From Rikenellaceae bacterium (GTDB lineage: Bacteria; Bacteroidota; Bacteroidia; Bacteroidales; Rikenellaceae), in assembly GCA_031256675.1 (NCBI GenBank), contig JAIRQC010000022.1:1-39678 (forward strand): a stretch of 39,678 nucleotides of DNA, given 5' to 3'. The position numbers and the translations under genes were made by a program. Below are positions 1-7,269 of this stretch, piece by piece. The notes under the pieces are model-generated. The model saw nothing but the letters and a program-made list of their open reading frames with translations. It was not told the origin of the DNA and searched no databases. Position 1 is the first letter of the stretch, and every line of letters begins with the position of its first letter.

Positions 1-207
1 GATGTCGCCAAAGTGATGTTCGAGCCGGGCAAGGCGGTGACGGTTCGCGTGAAATACTTCCCACCCGACGGCGGGGCGCTCCGGTCTGTCTGGCTCGAAT
101 TACCCGTCACGCCTCAGGCAGGGCAGTCGCGTGGGATTGTGTTGGATTTCGATGAAAACGACAACCTGACGCTCGGCTCCATCGAAGAGGCGGTGTGGCT
201 CGACTAA
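1..207 (+). CDS. Phage structural protein, 3' end only
   Basis: The reading frame is open from the first base of the window and ends at a TAA at 205-207, giving the last 68 residues of a protein that begins upstream. The visible part is rich in beta-type sequence and acidic at its end (ending EEAVWLD). It lies 19 bases before the tail-chaperone gene, which in P2/Mu-like phages is where the tail tube or a small tail gene sits. I do not recognise the family from this fragment, so tube protein is only a positional guess. Confidence 0.6.
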   Translation, partial: DVAKVMFEPGKAVTVRVKYFPPDGGALRSVWLELPVTPQAGQSRGIVLDFDENDNLTLGSIEEAVWLD

Positions 208-226
208 ATATCAAACATGTAAATAT

Positions 227-526
227 ATGAAAATCACAATCAAAAGAAGTGAGGCGCAGGGGTTCGAGCATATCGAGGTTCGCGAGCCGCTGGTATCCGA
301 CATGGTAGAGGCGAAAAAGCATGGCGACGAAATATCCATTGCCTCGGCGCTCATATCGCAGATATGTACATTTGACGGCAAACAGATAACGATGGAGGAC
401 GTGCAGAGGCTGCCGTTGACGGTTTTTTTGGACTTGCAGCTCGAGCTCACTCAGGCCGGGCTGCTGGGATCGGACGAGACGTTATCGCTCTTGTCCGGGA
501 AGGACGCTTCGGCTACGACAGCGTGA
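227..526 (+). CDS. Tail assembly chaperone, gpE/Mu gp41-like
   Basis: This 99-residue protein begins MKITIKRSEAQGFEHIEVRE and has the size, acidic helical character and position (immediately before the tape measure gene) of the tail assembly chaperones of P2 (gpE) and Mu (gp41). These bind the tape measure protein during tail assembly and are absent from the finished tail. The recognition rests on position and overall look, not on a diagnostic motif. A T-run at 423-429 inside the gene gives the heptamer T TTT TTG in the zero frame at 424-430, so part of the translation may shift by -1 into the frame that ends at 615, as E to E' does in P2. Confidence 0.7.
   Translation: MKITIKRSEAQGFEHIEVREPLVSDMVEAKKHGDEISIASALISQICTFDGKQITMEDVQRLPLTVFLDLQLELTQAGLLGSDETLSLLSGKDASATTA
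424..430 (+). promoter_or_regulatory. Candidate -1 ribosomal frameshift site
   Basis: The zero-frame codons here are GTT TTT TTG, which form a slippery heptamer of the X XXY YYZ type (T TTT TTG). After a -1 slip the frame is open from 430 to the TGA at 613-615. Programmed -1 shifts in exactly this gene position are known in many tailed phages. Which slip site is used, and how efficiently, cannot be told from sequence alone. Confidence 0.45.
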
Positions 527-615
527 TGGGCATGACGCTGCCGGTGTTCGACTACTGGATGGGAGAGTTGGAGGAATTTATGGATGAGTTGAACCAGCAG
601 ACTAAACGCCTTTGA
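526..615 (+). CDS. gpE'-like frameshift extension or small tail ORF
   Basis: An ATG overlaps the stop of the chaperone gene (TGATG) and opens a 29-residue frame in the -1 register. The same frame is already open upstream through the chaperone gene from at least 421. Its residues just before the ATG (ALVREGRFGYDSV) and after it (an acidic helix with DYWMGELEEFMDEL) look like real protein. It therefore probably forms the C-terminal extension of a frameshifted chaperone, and could also be translated alone by re-initiation. Its last 14 bases overlap the end of the convergent small membrane gene. Confidence 0.5.
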   Translation: MGMTLPVFDYWMGELEEFMDELNQQTKRL

Positions 616-805
616 GCCACCGGCCCGAAAGCCATTTGCAATATGCCAGCCACAAGAACAGCGCTATCATCAGGCCTATATATATGGCCCAGTCCGTCGC
701 CGTTGCGAAACTCCAACTGCAGGCGAACGTTATGCCGATAAAGACATACAGGGCCGACAGAATCAGCGATGTAACGGCCGATGATATTTTGCCTGCTTTG
801 TTCAT
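602..805 (-). CDS. Small two-helix membrane protein, prophage moron
   Basis: The 67-residue protein (ATG at 805-803, with an in-frame GTG one codon upstream) has two clear hydrophobic segments at about residues 10-32 and 39-56 and a basic tail (KWLSGRWLKGV). It is read against the tail operon, between the chaperone and tape measure genes, and its 3' end overlaps the small frameshift ORF. A complete host-type promoter stands directly upstream (TTTG, 18 bases, TATCTTTG), so it can be expressed from a silent prophage. I do not recognise the family. Superinfection exclusion or another lysogenic-conversion role is an inference from this layout. Confidence 0.6.
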   Translation of the reverse strand: MNKAGKISSAVTSLILSALYVFIGITFACSWSFATATDWAIYIGLMIALFLWLAYCKWLSGRWLKGV

Positions 806-812
806 CACGCCT

Positions 813-842
813 CAAAGATACAAAAAATTTCACAAATGCAAA
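813..842 (-). promoter_or_regulatory. Bacteroidota promoter for the antisense membrane gene
   Basis: On the minus strand a -33 TTTG (842-839) and a -7 TATCTTTG (820-813) are separated by 18 bases, the same spacing as the fimbrillin promoter at 10348-10377. Only seven bases separate the -7 box from the ATG at 805, so the message should be nearly or fully leaderless. The promoter overlaps the start codon of the tape measure gene (836) on the other strand. Confidence 0.6.
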
Positions 843-2908
843 TCTCCGTTGTATTCGACGTCATCAACAAGGCCACGCAGCCCCTGAGGAATATCGAAAA
901 GAATTTCTCAGGGGTTATGCGCACGATGAACAAAGTGCAGGGGTGTTTGTGGAAATTCAACCAGACCTCCGAACTGTTCGAACGCATGGGCAATACCGTT
1001 GCTCAACTTTCGCAACCGTTCCGTGACTTCGAGCAACAGATGGCTGAACTGTCCGGCATCACCGGCATCGTCGGCGACGATCTGAAAAAACTCGGCGATA
1101 TAGCCCGCCGTACCGGTATCGAATCCGGACTGGGCGCGACAGGGGCAGTGAAGGCTTTCTCTCTGCTTGCCTCGCAGATCGACGTCGACAAGATCGGCAT
1201 GGACGGGTTGATCGAACTACAGCAACGGACGATCACCCTCGCACAGGCTGGAGGTCTGTCGTTGGAGGATGCGGCCAACGCCATGGCCGGAACCATCAAC
1301 CAGTTCGGCTTGCAGGCTTCGGAAGCCAACCGCGTGATCAACGTCATGGCCGCCGGATCGAAATACGGAGCGGCAGAGGTGAACGATCTGGCCATGTCGT
1401 TCAAGGTCGTCGGCGCTGCAGCCAACGCCGCAGGGCTAAAAGTAGAAGACGTTGCCGGAGCCACGGAGGTGCTCAGCCAGAATAACCTGAAAGGGGCGGA
1501 GGCTGGAACCGCATTGCGCAATATCCTGCTCAAAATGCAGACAACCCTCAAAGTTAATTTCAGTAAGACCTCTCTCGCCGAGGCCCTCGACAAGCTCAAA
1601 TCTAAATACAGGGATGCTGCTTACATGGCCAAGGTGTTCGGCATGGAGAATATGGCCGCTGCACAGTTCCTTATCGCCAACTCCGACGCGGTGGCTGACC
1701 TGACCAAACAGGTGACCGACACCAACGTGGCCGCAGAGCAGGCGGCCACGAATACGGACACATGGAACCAGCGGCTCAAAGTGCAGGCCGCGCGGTTCAA
1801 TGAGTGGAGCATGAAGCTGACCGAACATTCTACCGGTATCATGAACTTCATTCAGACCACAAGCCAACTCACGAGTATGTTAACTTCGCTCTCGCCGCTG
1901 TTTGCAGGGGTAGGAACGGTCGTCAGAGGTACGATAGGCGCGTTCGGATTCGTGATCGGCAAGGTCGGAACTATGGTCAAGTTCATGCAGGGTCTGCACA
2001 TCGCAACGCGCCTCTCCGCATTCTGGACGCTGATATGTTCCAAAGCGCAGATGGCGGCCGCCTTTATGACCGACCTGTGGAGCAAGCGCACCATCGTGGC
2101 CACGGCCATACAGAGCGGATTCGTCAAGGCGCTGCGTTTCCTGAAAGTTGCAATGATCCAAGGTCTGCTCCCTGCCTTGGGAGGGATCATCGCATCGACG
2201 TGGGCGTGGACGGTCGCGCTGCTGGCCAACCCCGTGACGTGGATCGTGCTGGGTATAATGGCGCTGGTCGCCGCCGTGGTGTTGTGCTGGAACAAGTTCG
2301 CAGGGTTCAGGGCGGTGATCCTCACAATTTGGGACGCCATCAAGGGTTTCGGCAAGGCAGTCTTCCAGTGGATCGTTGCTCCGTTCAAAGCGGCTTACAG
2401 TCTGATAAGCGGCGTGGTGAAAGCCATAGGTACGCTGTTCAAGGGCGGCAGTCTGAAAGATGCGGGCAAAAATGTGGTGGAGGGGTTCAACGGAGCTGTT
2501 GACGCTTATGTGGCCCCGGTTAAGACCGCTACGGAGACGGCCAAAAGCATCTCCGGCAACTACGACCGTCATCTCACCGAAGAGCGGGCCAAGCAAGCCG
2601 AGAAAGAGCGAGAGCAAGAGGCAAAAAAGGGACAGTCAGCAACCATGCCCGAAATGGAAGAGCTTGGCGGAATGGATATGGGAGATATGTCATCCATGCC
2701 GCAGGGCGAGCCGTCGATGGCTACCGCTCCGTCTGCCTCGTCGAATGTGTCGGTAGCTTACAATCCGGTCATCAACGTTTCGGGCGATCTGACACAGAAA
2801 GGACGCGAAGACCTGCTCAAAACGTTAAGGGACAGCGCCGCCGAAATAACCGAAATTATCAAGGAGCAACTCAGAAAGGAGGGTAGAGGATCGTATGCAG
2901 TATCTTAG
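836..2908 (+). CDS. Phage tail tape measure protein, TP901 family
   Basis: This 690-residue protein sets tail length and is threaded into the tail tube. Residues of about 60-300 match the TP901-I core, with segments such as LAQAGGLSLEDAANAMAG and a Gly/Ala-rich middle. Long hydrophobic stretches lie at about 340-370 and 435-490 and could form the membrane-active part released on infection. The region 585-615 is a Lys/Glu-rich helix, and the C-terminal section turns into a more compact domain. Its start codon sits under the promoter of the convergent membrane gene. The downstream tail gene begins 14 bases before its stop. Confidence 0.9.
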   Translation: MQISVVFDVINKATQPLRNIEKNFSGVMRTMNKVQGCLWKFNQTSELFERMGNTVAQLSQPFRDFEQQMAELSGITGIVGDDLKKLGDIARRTGIESGLGATGAVKAFSLLASQIDVDKIGMDGLIELQQRTITLAQAGGLSLEDAANAMAGTINQFGLQASEANRVINVMAAGSKYGAAEVNDLAMSFKVVGAAANAAGLKVEDVAGATEVLSQNNLKGAEAGTALRNILLKMQTTLKVNFSKTSLAEALDKLKSKYRDAAYMAKVFGMENMAAAQFLIANSDAVADLTKQVTDTNVAAEQAATNTDTWNQRLKVQAARFNEWSMKLTEHSTGIMNFIQTTSQLTSMLTSLSPLFAGVGTVVRGTIGAFGFVIGKVGTMVKFMQGLHIATRLSAFWTLICSKAQMAAAFMTDLWSKRTIVATAIQSGFVKALRFLKVAMIQGLLPALGGIIASTWAWTVALLANPVTWIVLGIMALVAAVVLCWNKFAGFRAVILTIWDAIKGFGKAVFQWIVAPFKAAYSLISGVVKAIGTLFKGGSLKDAGKNVVEGFNGAVDAYVAPVKTATETAKSISGNYDRHLTEERAKQAEKEREQEAKKGQSATMPEMEELGGMDMGDMSSMPQGEPSMATAPSASSNVSVAYNPVINVSGDLTQKGREDLLKTLRDSAAEITEIIKEQLRKEGRGSYAVS

Positions 2909-3350
2909 GCTCGGCGAACTTACCATGACCGCTCAGGATGGCGTTACATCGTTCGAGGAGAACGCCGGATACAATTATGCCGTTATATCCATATCTTCCG
3001 GCAAGCCGTCGTTGCAGGCCATCGGCGAAACGCTCTCTGAGATCACCATCGGCGTCACGCTACGCTCGGCGCTGGGCCTCAACGTTGCCGGGATGTTGGC
3101 GCAGATCGACGCCATGCGACAATCAGGTATGCCGCAGTTGCTGGTCTTTGCCGACGGCGTTTACAAGGGCAACTACGTGATCGTCGATCGCCCTGTGACC
3201 ATCACGCGCACCGACGCATCGGGAACCATCACTGAGGCCGACGTTACCATCAACCTGCTGGAATACTCCGACCGTCAGGTGGTCGATCAGCGCAGGACGG
3301 AGGCCCGTCCAAGAACCGTTAAAAACGCCCGCAGAGTGGCTGTACGATGA
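2895..3350 (+). CDS. Tail completion protein, P2 gpU-like
   Basis: The 151-residue product opens with MQYLRLGELTMTAQDGVTSFEE and has the pattern of P2 gpU. These proteins usually begin with a short statement of the observable being measured, then SGKPSLQAIGETLSEITI and a core with LVFADGVYKGNYVIV. P2 gpU acts in finishing the tail tube end. The gene overlaps the tape measure gene by 14 bases and the next gene by 4 (ATGA). Its basic C-terminus (RPRTVKNARRVAVR) is typical of the family's variable end. Confidence 0.8.
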   Translation: MQYLRLGELTMTAQDGVTSFEENAGYNYAVISISSGKPSLQAIGETLSEITIGVTLRSALGLNVAGMLAQIDAMRQSGMPQLLVFADGVYKGNYVIVDRPVTITRTDASGTITEADVTINLLEYSDRQVVDQRRTEARPRTVKNARRVAVR

Positions 3351-3565
3351 AAGTCACGACCACGAAATACTGCGACCGCTGGGACTTGTTGGCCTACGAT
3401 CTGCTGGGCGACACCGCGTTGGCCCCGGCGCTCATGGCTGCGAACCGCCATCTGATCGACCTGTACGATTCTCATATTCCGGAGGGCGTCGAGATCGTGA
3501 TACCGGAACAACTTCCTGTCCGCAAACCGTTAATTTCGACCGTCAAAGCGCCGTGGAAAGACTGA
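3347..3565 (+). CDS. Tail protein X, P2 gpX-like
   Basis: This is a 72-residue LysM-like tail protein. It contains the family signature of a Trp/Asp-rich start (CDRWDLLAYDLLGD), a central helix and the segment IPEGVEIVIPEQL, which matches the usual 'P.G..I.IP' of gpX. It overlaps its upstream neighbour by ATGA and its downstream neighbour by 13 bases, indicating translational coupling. In P2-like tails the protein joins tube and baseplate hub. Confidence 0.85.
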   Translation: MKVTTTKYCDRWDLLAYDLLGDTALAPALMAANRHLIDLYDSHIPEGVEIVIPEQLPVRKPLISTVKAPWKD

Positions 3566-4542
3566 AACAGACAGCAATTATCATCTATCAGGGCAGGGAC
3601 GTCACCGGCGACCTCGCCCCGATACTGAAAGGCGTTACATTCCGCGACCATCTCGACGGCAAGGCGGGCGAACTCGACATCGATCTGAACAACTCGTCCG
3701 GATTGTTCCTGTGGGATTGGTTTCCCGATGTGAACGACCGTATCTCGGTCATGATAGGCTTCGAGACCGGCCTTGTGATGGACTGCGGCGCGTTCTGGGT
3801 GGATGAAGTGAAGCTCACCGGCGGAGCATCCGGCGACAGTTGTTCCATACGCGGCCTGAGTCTGCCGTCGCTTGTGATCTACGCTCCCGAAGCGAGGTGC
3901 AATTACGAGAACCGTCCGATAGAGGAGATCGTGAACGGCGAGGCCGAAAAGTTGGGCTACAAAGTCGTCGGCGATCTGTCGGGCACGTGGAGCGGGCTGC
4001 AACAGGAAACAGGGCTGCAATTCATCAACCGTCTGGCCCACGAAACGGGCCGCATACTCAAAATAGAGAACGACACGCTGATATTCTATCTGCTCGATGA
4101 TCTGCTCTCCTCTGGGGCGTTCATAACGATAGACAGTCGCGAGGTGATCTCTTACGACATAAGCGATAAGGCTGCCGGACGCATATCGAAGTGCACAGTA
4201 AAGTGGTGGGACAGAACAACCAAGCGGGAGTTCTTCGGCAGCTACGATGCAAAGATCAAGGGTGGCGGCTCGGCCCTGATCTGGGAGGAGGTCAAGAACA
4301 ACGGCGAGGCGGCATCCAAAGCTGCCGACTACATAAAGGATCGCAACAAGAAAGGTGTCGAGTTCACGCTCAACATGGAGGGCGACGTTCGTCTCCGCGC
4401 GGGAGTGGCGGTTGAGACCTCCGGCTTCGGACGGTTCGACAGCCTGTATATAATAGGCGAAGCCACTCACTCGGTATCAGACGGAGGCTATACCACCCGC
4501 ATCAAACTGCAACGGCCCGAAGCCAAAAAGAAAGAGCAATGA
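3553..4542 (+). CDS. Baseplate hub protein, phage late control D-like
   Basis: The 329-residue protein belongs to the gpD/VgrG-N (Mu gp44, T4 gp27) hub family. The start follows the 'defines field, then RDHLDGKAGELDIDLNN' pattern; the middle has LQQETGLQFINRLAHETGRILKI, a common hub signature, and the C-terminus ends with SVSDGGYTTRIKLQRPEAKKKEQ. It forms the trimeric hub on which the spike sits. The position after gpX and before the spike gene agrees with P2/Mu gene order. Confidence 0.9.
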   Translation: MERLKQTAIIIYQGRDVTGDLAPILKGVTFRDHLDGKAGELDIDLNNSSGLFLWDWFPDVNDRISVMIGFETGLVMDCGAFWVDEVKLTGGASGDSCSIRGLSLPSLVIYAPEARCNYENRPIEEIVNGEAEKLGYKVVGDLSGTWSGLQQETGLQFINRLAHETGRILKIENDTLIFYLLDDLLSSGAFITIDSREVISYDISDKAAGRISKCTVKWWDRTTKREFFGSYDAKIKGGGSALIWEEVKNNGEAASKAADYIKDRNKKGVEFTLNMEGDVRLRAGVAVETSGFGRFDSLYIIGEATHSVSDGGYTTRIKLQRPEAKKKEQ

Positions 4543-5003
4543 TCGAGACAGGAACGGTAAAGAGCCGCATACGGGAGCGCGGCGCGGTGGTGGTGCAGTT
4601 TTACCATCTCCAGACCGAGGCGGAATGCGTCGTATTGCAGTCCACCACCGGCAGCAACGCCTCGTTCTCGCTGCCCAGCGTCGGCACGCAAGTTGTCTGC
4701 TGGCTTGAATCGGGCAAGAACATCGCTCTGGGCGCGGTATTCTCCGAGGTCGATCCGGTACCGGCTGACGCCGACGAGGACGGGCTGCATCTCCAATACG
4801 GCGCGGCCGTACTCGAACTGTCAGGCGACAAGGTCGATTTTAAGAACGATTTGGTCGACATTAAAACCATCTTGAAACAGGTTTTGAGCGCCGTTAAAAA
4901 CCTCACCGTATCGACATCCACAGGGCCGAGCGGTACGCCGCTACCTCCGACGATAGCCGCTGTCGAGCAATGCGAAACCCTTATTGACAATCTCTTCCGC
5001 TGA
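4539..5003 (+). CDS. Baseplate spike protein, P2 gpV-like
   Basis: This 154-residue protein starts in the overlapping ATGA of the hub gene. It has an OB-fold-like N-terminal part with LPSVGTQVVCWLESGKN and GAVFSEVDPVP, the usual pattern of gpV/gp45 spikes, followed by a beta-helical segment (YGAAVLELSGDKVDFKNDLVDIK). It is shorter than P2 gpV (211 residues). The last 40 residues are a low-complexity tail of Ser/Thr/Pro and a short acidic helix instead of a PAAR tip or an iron-binding apex motif. Confidence 0.75.
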   Translation: MIETGTVKSRIRERGAVVVQFYHLQTEAECVVLQSTTGSNASFSLPSVGTQVVCWLESGKNIALGAVFSEVDPVPADADEDGLHLQYGAAVLELSGDKVDFKNDLVDIKTILKQVLSAVKNLTVSTSTGPSGTPLPPTIAAVEQCETLIDNLFR

Positions 5004-5005
5004 TT

Positions 5006-5239
5006 ATGACCCTCGTTAAGAACAACCTCAAAACCAGCATCCTGACGCTGTTGCAGGATATGCGCACCCGACAGGATGGCTCCGACGAAGAGTTCGCCGA
5101 CCGACTGGCCACGCTTATCGACAACCATATCAAAATGGCCGCGATCGTCGTTCCGGCCGGCATTCCGGTCTCAACCGCAGGCACCCCGACTGCTCAGACC
5201 GGAGCCACCACAGCAACGGCGACAGCCACAATATCATAA
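5006..5239 (+). CDS. Small phage tail-region protein of unknown role
   Basis: A 77-residue product starting two bases after the spike gene. The first 40 residues form a charged amphipathic helix pair (DMRTRQDGSDEEFADRLATLIDNHIK), followed by VVPAGIPVSTAGT and a Thr/Ala-rich tail. Similar small proteins with a PAGIPVST motif are common near the spike in Mu-like phages. It occupies the place of P2 W (gp25-like wedge), but I see no gp25 features, so the wedge protein seems to be absent here or unrecognisable. Confidence 0.6.
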   Translation: MTLVKNNLKTSILTLLQDMRTRQDGSDEEFADRLATLIDNHIKMAAIVVPAGIPVSTAGTPTAQTGATTATATATIS

Positions 5240-5244
5240 CCGTC

Positions 5245-6081
5245 ATGGCAGAAAAAGAGTTTATACCTAACGATCCGGAACAGATACTCTCCGACATTAT
5301 CGCTGACTATCAACAGCGTGCAGGGATGACGCTAAACCCGGCCGATCCTGAGCGGATCGTCATCGACTGCATGGCCTACCGCGAGATGATCCTGCGTGGA
5401 GAGATGGAACGCCTGATGCGCCAGAACTTCGTGCAGTATGCCTCCGGCGACGATCTCGACACATGGGGCCAGCTGTTCAACGTGCCGCGCTTCGAGTGGG
5501 AGGCAGACGACGATTATCGCCTGCGCATCCTCGCCGCCACGCGCGGCAATGCCGGAACGCTCGAAGCATACCGGCAGCGCATACTCGGAGTACCGGGCGT
5601 GGCCGACATCAGGATCGTCCGCAAGTCGGATGACAATACCCTGCCGCCGGGCGTCGTCAGGCTCATCCCCATCATGAAGGCAGGCACAGACGAAGCCATG
5701 CACGGCGAGCCTCACAACGCCGATCTGGAGCTTGCCATCCGTGAGAGCATCTACGCGGGCGACTTCGGGATCATGGGCGTGACGGCGGTATTCCAGAGCG
5801 CTGTCAAGGTTCCTGTTTCCGGAGGGGTCAGTCTGCGCGGCATACTGAACTTCCCCCGGCAGATGCTGCTCGACAATGTGAACGAGAAGATCGGACAGTA
5901 TTTCAATGCCCTGTCCCTGTCGTTCGACAGCGAGGTCGGAGTGTACGATCTTCAACGCGCCATCCTATCGGCCGAAGGCGTACTCTCCGGCAGCGTCGCC
6001 TTGTCGTTCGTCAACGTGCCGGTAAAACAGCCCGGTGAGTTCTATGTGAAAGGCGCCGTGCCCATAACCATTTTGTCGTAA
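5245..6081 (+). CDS. Baseplate assembly protein J
   Basis: The 278-residue protein has the features of baseplate J (Mu gp47, P2 gpJ). These include an N-terminal helical part with YQQRAGMTLNPADPERIVIDCMAY, then DDDYRLRILAATRGNAGTLEAYRQ, a common J signature around an 'R.R.......AGT..AY' motif, and a following GVPGVADIRIV. Gpj proteins form the wedge around the hub. Spacing of 5 and 4 bases to its neighbours indicates that it is co-translated. Confidence 0.85.
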   Translation: MAEKEFIPNDPEQILSDIIADYQQRAGMTLNPADPERIVIDCMAYREMILRGEMERLMRQNFVQYASGDDLDTWGQLFNVPRFEWEADDDYRLRILAATRGNAGTLEAYRQRILGVPGVADIRIVRKSDDNTLPPGVVRLIPIMKAGTDEAMHGEPHNADLELAIRESIYAGDFGIMGVTAVFQSAVKVPVSGGVSLRGILNFPRQMLLDNVNEKIGQYFNALSLSFDSEVGVYDLQRAILSAEGVLSGSVALSFVNVPVKQPGEFYVKGAVPITILS

Positions 6082-6085
6082 CGTC

Positions 6086-6619
6086 ATGGAACTGATTCCC
6101 GACAGCATCAACGGCACAAACACGGTAGCGCTCGACCGCACCTTTCAGGATCGACTGATCGGCCTCAATGCCGTACAGTTGGGTATCGACTTCACCGGCG
6201 AGATCGACATGCTCAAACTGACGCTGCTCTGCCGACAGTTCGGAATACCCGTCGAACTGTTGCCAGATGATCTCGACAGTATGGCTTTTCGCGACGTGCT
6301 GGCACTATCACTACTCATATACAGGCTATCCGGCAATCCAGGCTCCATAGGGATCATGGCCATAGCGTTGGGGGCTGCCGATGTGGTTATCGACGTGGGT
6401 GGTTTCGACCTCGATCACAACGCGCAGGCGCGGCACGACGGGTTATTCCTTTATAATAATGAGGCGGAATATCGGTCGTTTTACATGAACATCTCCATCA
6501 CCAGCGTCGAGGCTGACAGGCAACCTGCGTTCGAGGCCGACTTTCGCGCTCTGTTCGCCATATTCCAGCCAGTGCATCTGCATCTCGGAAATGTGACATT
6601 CACAGAGGCAGGGCTATAA
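6086..6619 (+). CDS. Baseplate/tail protein, P2 gpI-like
   Basis: A 177-residue protein immediately after J, in the place of P2 gpI (Mu gp48). The Met/Leu-rich helices of the middle and the C-terminal segment FQPVHLHLGNVTFTE fit gpI-type proteins, which connect baseplate and tail fibre. Recognition rests mainly on position. It is the last tail gene here: no tail fibre (H) or fibre chaperone (G) follows, and the next 650 bases hold a structured RNA-like element and an IS110 relic. The right half of the prophage is therefore missing or lies elsewhere. Confidence 0.65.
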   Translation: MELIPDSINGTNTVALDRTFQDRLIGLNAVQLGIDFTGEIDMLKLTLLCRQFGIPVELLPDDLDSMAFRDVLALSLLIYRLSGNPGSIGIMAIALGAADVVIDVGGFDLDHNAQARHDGLFLYNNEAEYRSFYMNISITSVEADRQPAFEADFRALFAIFQPVHLHLGNVTFTEAGL

Positions 6620-6745
6620 AAAGCCCCCGCTTCCATGCGGTAGGGTCTCAAGCTAACCGCATAGCAAAGGTGCTGACACAACCGGTCAACGGAGGCAGGA
6701 AGAGTGGATAGTCTGCAACTATCGTCCCTGACCGGCTGGGGTTTT
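6618..6745 (+). ncRNA. Candidate structured RNA element after the tail genes
   Basis: Several perfect stems are stacked in this stretch. ATGCGGTAG (6635-6643) pairs with CTAACCGCAT (6653-6662) with one bulged A. CCGGTCA (6682-6688) pairs with TGACCGG (6729-6735) and encloses the hairpin GATAGT (6707-6712)/ACTATC (6718-6723). The flanks AAAA-G-CCCC (6619-6627) and GGGGTTTT (6738-6745) can close the whole. I do not recognise a known riboswitch, SRP, RNase P or ribozyme signature. The strand is also uncertain; read on the minus strand the first part resembles a G-rich stem with a T-run terminator. Confidence 0.35.
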
Positions 6746-7269
6746 GTAAAAGGCCAAAAACACCCCAAGTTACCACAATAGTAATACGGATTTTAGGAAA
6801 AAACAAAAAATGAGAACGTCTCCGTCCTCATTTCTCGCGCAATTTGCACCAGTTCTCACCGAAAATTTCTCACCAACCGTGCGAAAATTCTCAGACCTCG
6901 TGTCACGCAATAGCAGTGATAAATTGCCTGGCTCCATTGTCCGTGTTGAGTAAGGTTTTCCTCCTGTATCCATTACCCTCGGGGATGGCTGCCGTGAAAC
7001 TGCTTCTGGCGACGTCGATACCGACAACTGTAATATTTTTAATGTGTTATGGCAATACATCTTCCTGTCATCGTCGCAAATTACGGCTCTTAACGGCCCG
7101 GCGAACTGTCCGGCTTGCGGATGCAAAAGCAGTGGGATATAACGTCCGGTTATGATATTAAAATATCAACGCCAAGTCGAGGGTCATCGAGTTTGTTCGA
7201 AATGGCCGGGGCGCGAACCGCCGAATGACAGGAAGAAGTCAAGAAAAAGCGCCGGAGATCAAACCACAA
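6746..7269. other. Gene-free stretch beside the IS110 relic
   Basis: Apart from the relic at 6903-7043, I see no convincing gene here. The bases from 7044 to 7210 lie on the 5' side of the relic, where an IS110 left end and its bridge-RNA template would lie, but no clear paired structure was found. Codon composition in all frames is unlike the neighbouring genes. Confidence 0.5.
6903..7043 (-). pseudogene. IS110-family transposase N-terminal relic
   Basis: On the minus strand this 47-codon frame reads KNITVVGIDVARSSFTAAIPE, then GNGYRRKT and NGARQFI, ending in TGA. This is the start of an IS110-family transposase, with the first catalytic Asp of the RuvC-like DEDD domain in GIDVA. The position expected for the ATG reads ATT (7043-7041), and an in-frame TAA lies two codons upstream, so no start remains. 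Only about a seventh of the usual protein is left. It is not the same element as the one at 38960, whose residues differ (VIVGVDVSKRRLDF). Confidence 0.75.

Noticed and set aside
6481-6768. Minus-strand frame over the gpI end and the structured element
   Set aside because: It overlaps gpI and the paired bases of the RNA-like element, has no domain pattern, and is Cys/Arg-rich as expected for a chance frame.
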